42,335 nt of DNA from a virus, in IMG/VR virus record IMGVR_UViG_3300017710_000009, positions 1 to 42,335 of that record; one strand, given 5' to 3'. This document shows, piece by piece, positions 37,957 through 42,335 of the stretch. Numbering within the stretch: the stretch's first letter is position 1; the number at the start of each line of letters is the position of its first letter. Position numbers and translations under genes: made by a program. The notes beneath the pieces are model-generated. The model made no database searches. It was given only the letters and a program-made list of their open reading frames with translations, and had not been told where the DNA came from.

Positions 37957-40145
37957 TACGAAAGAACCTGTCCAAATGAGCCGCCGCGCCGTTTTCCATC
38001 CGCGACCGCCGCCAGTGTATCCTGTTTTATGACTGGCAGCAACGAAAGCATTTCAGCGCGAACCGTTTGAGATACCCCAGTTTCAACATTGATAGTTTGA
38101 TTGACTACCGTAGCGCCGCCCTTCATGGCGTTTCTGGTATCGTGGGCGTTTTTAATTGTTCCTGATGAGGCTGGAATAATAAGCTCTGGGCCGCGCTCTC
38201 CTACAAGATAGGGTCTGCCCCTAGACATTGCACCGCCGCCCGCAGAGGCTTGTGGTACAGCGCCCCCAAAGGCATCACCAGCCCCCGCCTTAAAACCCGA
38301 TCCATCGTAACGCAAGGGAACACCAAGCGCCCTCAAGATTGCATTAACAATTAAAAGCTTGATAGCTTGAGCCAGCATTTGCTTCACAAAATCTTTGAAC
38401 ATATTTTCAAAATCTTGCAGTGAAACCTTCGCGCCCATTGCCATATCTGCGAAAGCATTTGACACGCCATCCGCAAGACCAATAGCCCCGCTTTCGAAGC
38501 TTTCAAACATAGGGTTTAGCCTCAACGTCTCAAGTCCAAGAAGGGCATTTGCTGCGGCTAATTCATCTGCGCTTATTGCACCCGCCGCCCTAGCCTCATT
38601 GAGAGCCTCTTGGCTTTGTGTAAGGTTGTAATCCGCGTCAACCTGTTGCTGAACAAAAGCAAGGCCCGCATCTATTCTTGCTTGTTTGTTTGCTGCATAT
38701 TCTTCTTCGGCCTTGTTTTGCTGTTCAAGCTTTCTAACATTAAGATCTCTTTGCGCTATGGTCAAAGCCATCATATCAAGCTCGGCAGCATCAAGATCAG
38801 GAAATTGCTTCTTTAATTCTAAATGAGCGCGTTCCGTCCTTAAATCAAATTCGCGCTGTTCATTTTTTGTTTCAATCGCCCTCGCAAGGTCTCTTTCCAT
38901 ATTTATATTAAGGTTAAATTCTTTTCTAAGTTCTTTAAGCTCGCCCCGCTGCTTTACCATAGCATCCAAAACTTCTTGGTCTGTGCGAAGCTTTGGCGGC
39001 GTAGGTGTAAGATCGGGAGCGGTGACTGGGCCAGAGCTTGCTCCTTCTGATAATTTCTTGGCCTTTTCTGACGCAGCGTTTAATTCATCAATAGAGGCCC
39101 GCAACTCATCTCTTTCGCCCCTTAGCCTGTTAAGTGCTTCACGCGCCTCATCAACGCCCCCATAGCTATCAAGCAAATTCGCCATTTGCCCTTGGATACC
39201 ATCAGAACCCAGACGGCCCTGCATAGCCTCCATGACGGTAAAAGCCTCGTTTAGCTTTGAAATCTCTTTATTAACCACCCTCAATTTTTGCGCTGGCTCT
39301 ACGGTAAAAATACCCATAGCTATACCCGCGTCTAAAATGGCTTGCGTAACCTCCCTAAACACACCAACTAAACTGAGCGCCATAGGCATAAGTTCTTCGC
39401 CTATTTCCTTGGCTAAAAGTTGAGCGTCAGCCTGTGCAGCTTTCATTTGGTTTGCAAAACTTGCTGCGGTATTGGCCGCATCCCCATGAGCGTCACTCGT
39501 TCCCGCCATTATAAGGTTTAATCTAGCTTGAACCTTTTCAGCGTTTGAAACATCTTTGGCGGCTTTGGTTATACCCATCCGCATAAGTTCTTGCTTTAAG
39601 GTTGCTTCTGTAATGACAATCCCAAAGCGCCTAACCGTCTCATGGTTCCCAACCAAAGCGCTCTGGAACGCTTCCATTGTTTCCGTATCGCTTGCATTGT
39701 TGAATGACGCAACGTCAACAGCCAGCTTTGTAAGCTCAACAGAAAGCTTTGCAGCCTCGCCTCTTGCAAAGCCCATTGGAACAAAAGTGTCTTGAATGCT
39801 TGAGGCCATTCCCTCAAGTTCAAAAACAGACCTTCCTACGCTTTGACCAAAATCATCAAGCGCCGAAACTACATCATCCCTAAAAGCACCAAAAACAACC
39901 TTTGACTTTGATTGCATTTCACCAACATCACTGGCGAAATTTATTGCGGCCATACCCGCCCTACCAAGTTGAGCAACCACAACGCCACTAGCTAGAGCAG
40001 TGATGCCCCTGCCCAAAGTCTTGAAGGCGCTGCCCATCTTGTTTGTTGATCTGTCAACGTCTCTTTGAACCTTATCCAAAGACCGCTTTAAATCAGACAT
40101 ATCCGCTTCAATGCGGACTAGAAGGGTATCAACTGTTGTAGCCAT
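37956..40145 (-). CDS. Tape-measure protein
   Basis: The 729-residue protein is mostly helical. It starts with VDTLLVRIEADMSDLKRSLD and KVQRDVDRS, typical of tape-measure N-termini, followed by a hydrophobic helix (LGRGITALASGVVVAQLGRA). Coiled-coil segments span about 330-540, with a hydrophobic stretch (MLAQAIKLLIVNAILRALGV) near 600 and a Gly-rich C-terminal region (GRPYLVGERGPELIIP), which is a frequent tape-measure end motif. It sets tail length and may enter the host membrane. Confidence 0.92.
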   Translation of the reverse strand: MATTVDTLLVRIEADMSDLKRSLDKVQRDVDRSTNKMGSAFKTLGRGITALASGVVVAQLGRAGMAAINFASDVGEMQSKSKVVFGAFRDDVVSALDDFGQSVGRSVFELEGMASSIQDTFVPMGFARGEAAKLSVELTKLAVDVASFNNASDTETMEAFQSALVGNHETVRRFGIVITEATLKQELMRMGITKAAKDVSNAEKVQARLNLIMAGTSDAHGDAANTAASFANQMKAAQADAQLLAKEIGEELMPMALSLVGVFREVTQAILDAGIAMGIFTVEPAQKLRVVNKEISKLNEAFTVMEAMQGRLGSDGIQGQMANLLDSYGGVDEAREALNRLRGERDELRASIDELNAASEKAKKLSEGASSGPVTAPDLTPTPPKLRTDQEVLDAMVKQRGELKELRKEFNLNINMERDLARAIETKNEQREFDLRTERAHLELKKQFPDLDAAELDMMALTIAQRDLNVRKLEQQNKAEEEYAANKQARIDAGLAFVQQQVDADYNLTQSQEALNEARAAGAISADELAAANALLGLETLRLNPMFESFESGAIGLADGVSNAFADMAMGAKVSLQDFENMFKDFVKQMLAQAIKLLIVNAILRALGVPLRYDGSGFKAGAGDAFGGAVPQASAGGGAMSRGRPYLVGERGPELIIPASSGTIKNAHDTRNAMKGGATVVNQTINVETGVSQTVRAEMLSLLPVIKQDTLAAVADGKRRGGSFGQVLS

Positions 40146-40363
40146 TAATCTGGATACCTTTCCATTAAGTCCTCTAGCTCATCCCTATGAAGGGGCGGCG
40201 GCGCTCCCCCAGAATTGAACTCTGCAAAACCTTCTAAAGCAGCATAGAACTCAACAAGGCTCATGTTCCAAAAATCATCTGGCCTCATCTGCATTTTCCC
40301 CAGACCGATTTGCATGAAATCAGCCCAAGGGAAATTCTCTACGCTGCTCCCGCCGTTGCTTCG
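40145..40363 (-). CDS. Tail assembly chaperone, frameshift-extended part (T-like)
   Basis: This is the -1 frame portion of a fusion made at GGGAAAC. After 107 residues of the upstream chaperone the -1 frame gives 72 residues, including NFPWADFMQIGLGKMQMRPD and DFWNMSLVEFYAALEGF. That matches the Phage_TAC_6 pattern (W-x-x-L-x-x-x-G-L, then P-x-x-FW and a helix). The predicted fusion is 179 residues (40683-40145). Free starts at an ATG at 40315 are possible but lack a clear ribosome site and would remove conserved NFPW. Its stop overlaps the tape-measure ATG. Confidence 0.75.
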   Translation of the reverse strand, partial: RSNGGSSVENFPWADFMQIGLGKMQMRPDDFWNMSLVEFYAALEGFAEFNSGGAPPPLHRDELEDLMERYPD

Positions 40364-40683
40364 TTTCCCTCGTCTTGCCCCGCGTTAAGGGCAGAGGCTA
40401 ATACCTCACCACAAACCCGCATTGCATCAGCCAGCCCAGCATCCCAGACCGCCCTTTGAATATCCTTCATGGAGACATCATTGCCGCCACCCTTCACAAT
40501 CGGATGAATTATGCCGCAAATTTCTGTTGTGGTAAGATCGCCCTCAGTGAGCTTTCCTAGAATTTTGATAATTCCGTATCCACAAAATGCCTCAATCCTC
40601 GCCAGCCCGTCCATTGTCACCCTTGAGTTCCAAGTTTTTTCGCCCAGCGTTATGAGCATTTCCCCGCGATTTGGGTTTGTCAT
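40339..40683 (-). CDS. Tail assembly chaperone (GTA gp10 / TAC_11-like)
   Basis: The 114-residue product has NPNRGEMLITLGEKTWNSRV, TMDGLARIEAFCGYGIIKIL, and VKGGGNDVSMKDIQRAVWDA, like the small tail chaperone of gene transfer agents. It binds the tape-measure protein until the tube forms. Ribosomes slipping at 40369-40363 would give the longer form, as with lambda G and GT. It overlaps the preceding gene by 92 nt. Confidence 0.8.
   Translation of the reverse strand: MTNPNRGEMLITLGEKTWNSRVTMDGLARIEAFCGYGIIKILGKLTEGDLTTTEICGIIHPIVKGGGNDVSMKDIQRAVWDAGLADAMRVCGEVLASALNAGQDEGNEATAGAA
40363..40369 (-). promoter_or_regulatory. Programmed -1 frameshift site GGGAAAC
   Basis: The heptamer is read as G-GGA-AAC in the zero frame, the X-XXY-YYZ arrangement; lambda G uses GGGAAAG. 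The shifted frame is open and encodes the conserved chaperone extension, while the zero frame stops seven codons later. A GC-rich downstream stretch could aid slippage. Confidence 0.75.
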
Positions 40684-40897
40684 GTTTCACTTCCTTTCCA
40701 CCTATTAGAAGTTGTTCTCCGCGATCTAATACATCGGTCACGGTTTCTGCAATATATGATTTCCCCCCAGCCTTGAAATGTCCACCCACCTCAAGGCCAC
40801 AGGAGAAAGCTACTGCAAATTCGTTTTGAGAGTTTGATTTGGCCCAGCCAGAAATGGTTGAGCCATCAACCTCTATTTCAACACTGAGCCAACTCAT
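40592..40897 (-). CDS. Small tail-region protein
   Basis: The 101-residue product begins LSVEIEVDGSTISGWAKSNS, then FAVAFSCGLEVGGHFKAGGK, a compact beta domain. The last 30 residues are basic and low in order (KHDKPKSRGNAHNAGRKNLE) and overlap the chaperone gene. It follows the tail tube gene after 2 nt. Likely a minor tail or assembly protein; unknown family. Confidence 0.55.
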   Translation of the reverse strand: MSWLSVEIEVDGSTISGWAKSNSQNEFAVAFSCGLEVGGHFKAGGKSYIAETVTDVLDRGEQLLIGGKEVKHDKPKSRGNAHNAGRKNLELKGDNGRAGED

Positions 40898-40899
40898 TT

Positions 40900-41316
40900 T
40901 TAAGCCGCCGTAAACGCGAAGGTTCCAGCGCTCTCAAGGGTTAATGAATATGTGATTTCGCCGTTATACTCACCCGCATATTCAAGCGTGGCAATCATCA
41001 TTGGGCCAGCGAATGTTCCGAAGTCTGTAATGATCACATCAAAATCAACGAATGTTCCCGCTGTTCTTTGAGCGTCAAAAGCTGTGCGAACCGCCGCCTC
41101 TGATGCAGCATCTGTGAAAACACCCGATCCAGAAACGCTGAACGACTGAACGCCGCCGCCAGCCAAAAGCTGTCTCAAGCCAGAGCTATCTTTGGTTGTT
41201 ACATCAACCGCTTCATCGTTCATTGAAATTGAGGTTGAGCGCAATCCAGCAACAGTTGTTGCCGTGCCGCTAATATCAACCTTTAATAGCATTGCGGAGC
41301 CTTTTTGTGCCGCCAT
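40900..41316 (-). CDS. Major tail tube protein, TP901-1 family
   Basis: The 138-residue product starts AAQKGSAMLLKVDISGTATT, with the conserved SISMNDEAVDVTTKDSSGLR, FSVSGSGVFTDAASE, and YAGEYNGEITYSLTLESAGT near the end. This is the TP901-1/GTA tail-tube pattern. It polymerises to form the tube through which DNA passes. Confidence 0.92.
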   Translation of the reverse strand: MAAQKGSAMLLKVDISGTATTVAGLRSTSISMNDEAVDVTTKDSSGLRQLLAGGGVQSFSVSGSGVFTDAASEAAVRTAFDAQRTAGTFVDFDVIITDFGTFAGPMMIATLEYAGEYNGEITYSLTLESAGTFAFTAA

Positions 41317-41327
41317 GTTCTTTCTCC

Positions 41328-41735
41328 TTAGTTATCAAACACAATGGCGCGAAATCTCATGACCCCATGCCGCGTTATTCCATCAGGTTCTTCAAGGGTT
41401 GTGGCGAACTCTTGCCGTATGTTTACCAGTGAAGCACCTGACACAGTTATAGCAGCATTATGAAGGTTTTGGTAGACCTGTTGCATAATGTGCTTTATTT
41501 CATATCTGCCCCGATATTCAGACCAAACATGAATGGTTAGTGTATGCTCCACCGCATCCACGGTTTTCGTGCCATCATTGATGGCGGTTTCTTCTCCAAT
41601 ATTGATATATGGCGCAGAAGTTCCCTCTGGAATATCATCATATACTGGTACGTCTGCAACGCTGGCCCCAGATATGGTTGCATCGTTTAGCTTTGCGTAT
41701 ATCGCTTTTTGTAGGTTCCATGAGTGTAACGCCAT
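41328..41735 (-). CDS. Tail terminator / DUF3168 protein
   Basis: The 135-residue product has LQKAIYAKLNDA at the start, VPVYDDIPEGTSAPYINIGE, VEHTLTIHVWSEYRGRYEIK and a C-terminal VMRFRAIVF. This is the DUF3168 layout; it caps the tail tube before joining to the head. Its place between the gp10-like and tube genes agrees with gene transfer agent order. Confidence 0.88.
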   Translation of the reverse strand: MALHSWNLQKAIYAKLNDATISGASVADVPVYDDIPEGTSAPYINIGEETAINDGTKTVDAVEHTLTIHVWSEYRGRYEIKHIMQQVYQNLHNAAITVSGASLVNIRQEFATTLEEPDGITRHGVMRFRAIVFDN

Positions 41736-42146
41736 TTAAACGCCCCTTGACCGCAAACGTGCAAACATTCTTCTGATCTTCGGCCTGTTTTCCTCAAGTG
41801 CTGGTTGAAGGTATGGCCTAGCGCCCATCTTGCTTGTGCCAAACTCAAGGAAGCCAGAGTAATCTGCGCGACTTTCAACAGCGCCGCCAAATTTATCCGC
41901 ATCTAAAACCATAAAAATATTGTTTGCGAGAAATCCAGTATCAGAGTTTGGAGGATTACCAGCAACGGAGGCGGTGTGCTTACCATAAGTTCTACCCTTG
42001 CTTTGGTGTTGCTGTATGCTTATTTTCGCGGTGTTCATGGTATCTTGGACGCCAGACGCTATAATGTTTTTAACAACCGAAGCGTATTTGGCCTCGACCT
42101 TAGCATATTTTGGCGCTCTCGTTACCCTCGTCTTAATGCTTGTCAT
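41736..42146 (-). CDS. HK97 gp10-like head-tail joining protein
   Basis: The 136-residue product has a helical basic N-terminus and then the family's GNPPNSDTGFLANNIF and SRADYSGFLEFGTSKMGARP followed by YLQPALEEN. It joins head and tail or completes the head. It overlaps the head closure gene by 4 nt (ATGA). Confidence 0.9.
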   Translation of the reverse strand: MTSIKTRVTRAPKYAKVEAKYASVVKNIIASGVQDTMNTAKISIQQHQSKGRTYGKHTASVAGNPPNSDTGFLANNIFMVLDADKFGGAVESRADYSGFLEFGTSKMGARPYLQPALEENRPKIRRMFARLRSRGV

Positions 42147-42335
42147 GAGGCCACCCCTTCCTCACAATCAAGATCAAGGAACTTAAACCTATTGTCCACA
42201 TTCAAAACCCCATTGATCGTGAAGGTTCTTGTGGTTTGAACGCCGTTGCGGCGGTATGTTTGAACCAAGCGATTGGCAGTTGTTAAATCTGTTCTGTACC
42301 GAACGCGCACCGTGCTTCGAAGGGCATCCCTAAGC
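42143..42335 (-). CDS. Head closure / head-tail adaptor protein (5' end cut by window)
   Basis: The last 63 codons of an open frame reach the right edge, ending DLDCEEGVAS. The sequence LRSTVRVRYRTDLTTANRLV, then TTRTFTINGVLNVDNRFKFL, has the strand pattern of small head-closure proteins (SPP1 gp16-like, Phage_H_T_join). The order with gp10-like and DUF3168 genes supports this. The start lies beyond position 42335. Confidence 0.75.
   Translation of the reverse strand, partial: LRDALRSTVRVRYRTDLTTANRLVQTYRRNGVQTTRTFTINGVLNVDNRFKFLDLDCEEGVAS

Noticed and set aside
1-42335. Direct circular join of the two window ends
   Set aside because: Joining position 1 to 42335 would end the fibre gene after one more codon (TAG), but the head closure frame would then run back into the fibre gene with no start codon nearby. 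Some sequence is probably missing between the ends.

Overview
The window is most of the genome of a tailed double-stranded DNA phage with siphovirus morphology. It carries a large and small terminase, HK97-type portal, prohead protease and major capsid protein, a TP901-1-type tail tube protein, a tape-measure protein and a tail-tip protein. The tail-tube genes and a 3TM holin resemble the gene transfer agents of Alphaproteobacteria, and several small proteins are of types common in marine phages. I therefore infer a phage of an aquatic alphaproteobacterium; the host is not shown directly. No integrase, repressor, DNA polymerase or tRNA was recognised. Both window ends cut through genes.

Layout. 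Late genes are on the minus strand in three blocks. At 24359-20481 are terminase and portal. At 16567-1 are head morphogenesis, protease, capsid, tail hub, acetyltransferase, tail tip and fibres. At 42335-33897 are head closure, tail terminator, tail tube, chaperones, tape measure, distal tail, small membrane proteins, holin, GH19 endolysin and an FkbM-type methyltransferase. A leftward replication operon (26068-24537) encodes an initiator-like protein with iteron-like repeats inside its gene, plus a loader-like protein. Plus-strand early genes lie at 26467-33595 (Gp157, ERF, SSB, NinB-like, HNH, a SleB-type hydrolase and many small proteins). A second plus-strand island of small unknown genes at 16721-20479 sits inside the late region. 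Five plus-strand promoters share an element just upstream of the -35, clearest as TTATTTGTAAATAA, which suggests one regulon.

The most remarkable feature is the cassette at 855-6283. A 912-residue tail fibre contains about 100 collagen Gly-X-Y triplets rich in GAKGQKGE. Downstream are a prolyl-4-hydroxylase-like Fe(II)/2-oxoglutarate dioxygenase and a 580-residue protein. The latter combines a GT25-like glycosyltransferase domain, a PLOD/LH3-like glucosyltransferase domain and a lysyl-hydroxylase-like dioxygenase domain. Nearly every collagen lysine sits in the X-Lys-Gly position used by animal lysyl hydroxylases. The phage therefore appears to encode both a collagen fibre and the enzymes to hydroxylate and glycosylate it. 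A second, frame-broken collagen tract lies at 36170-36526.

Other notable points are a head-morphogenesis protein fused to an HExxH metallopeptidase-like domain, a likely programmed -1 frameshift (GGGAAAC) in the tail assembly chaperone gene, a portal with a long C-terminal extension, and two unrelated cell-wall hydrolases in opposite transcription units.
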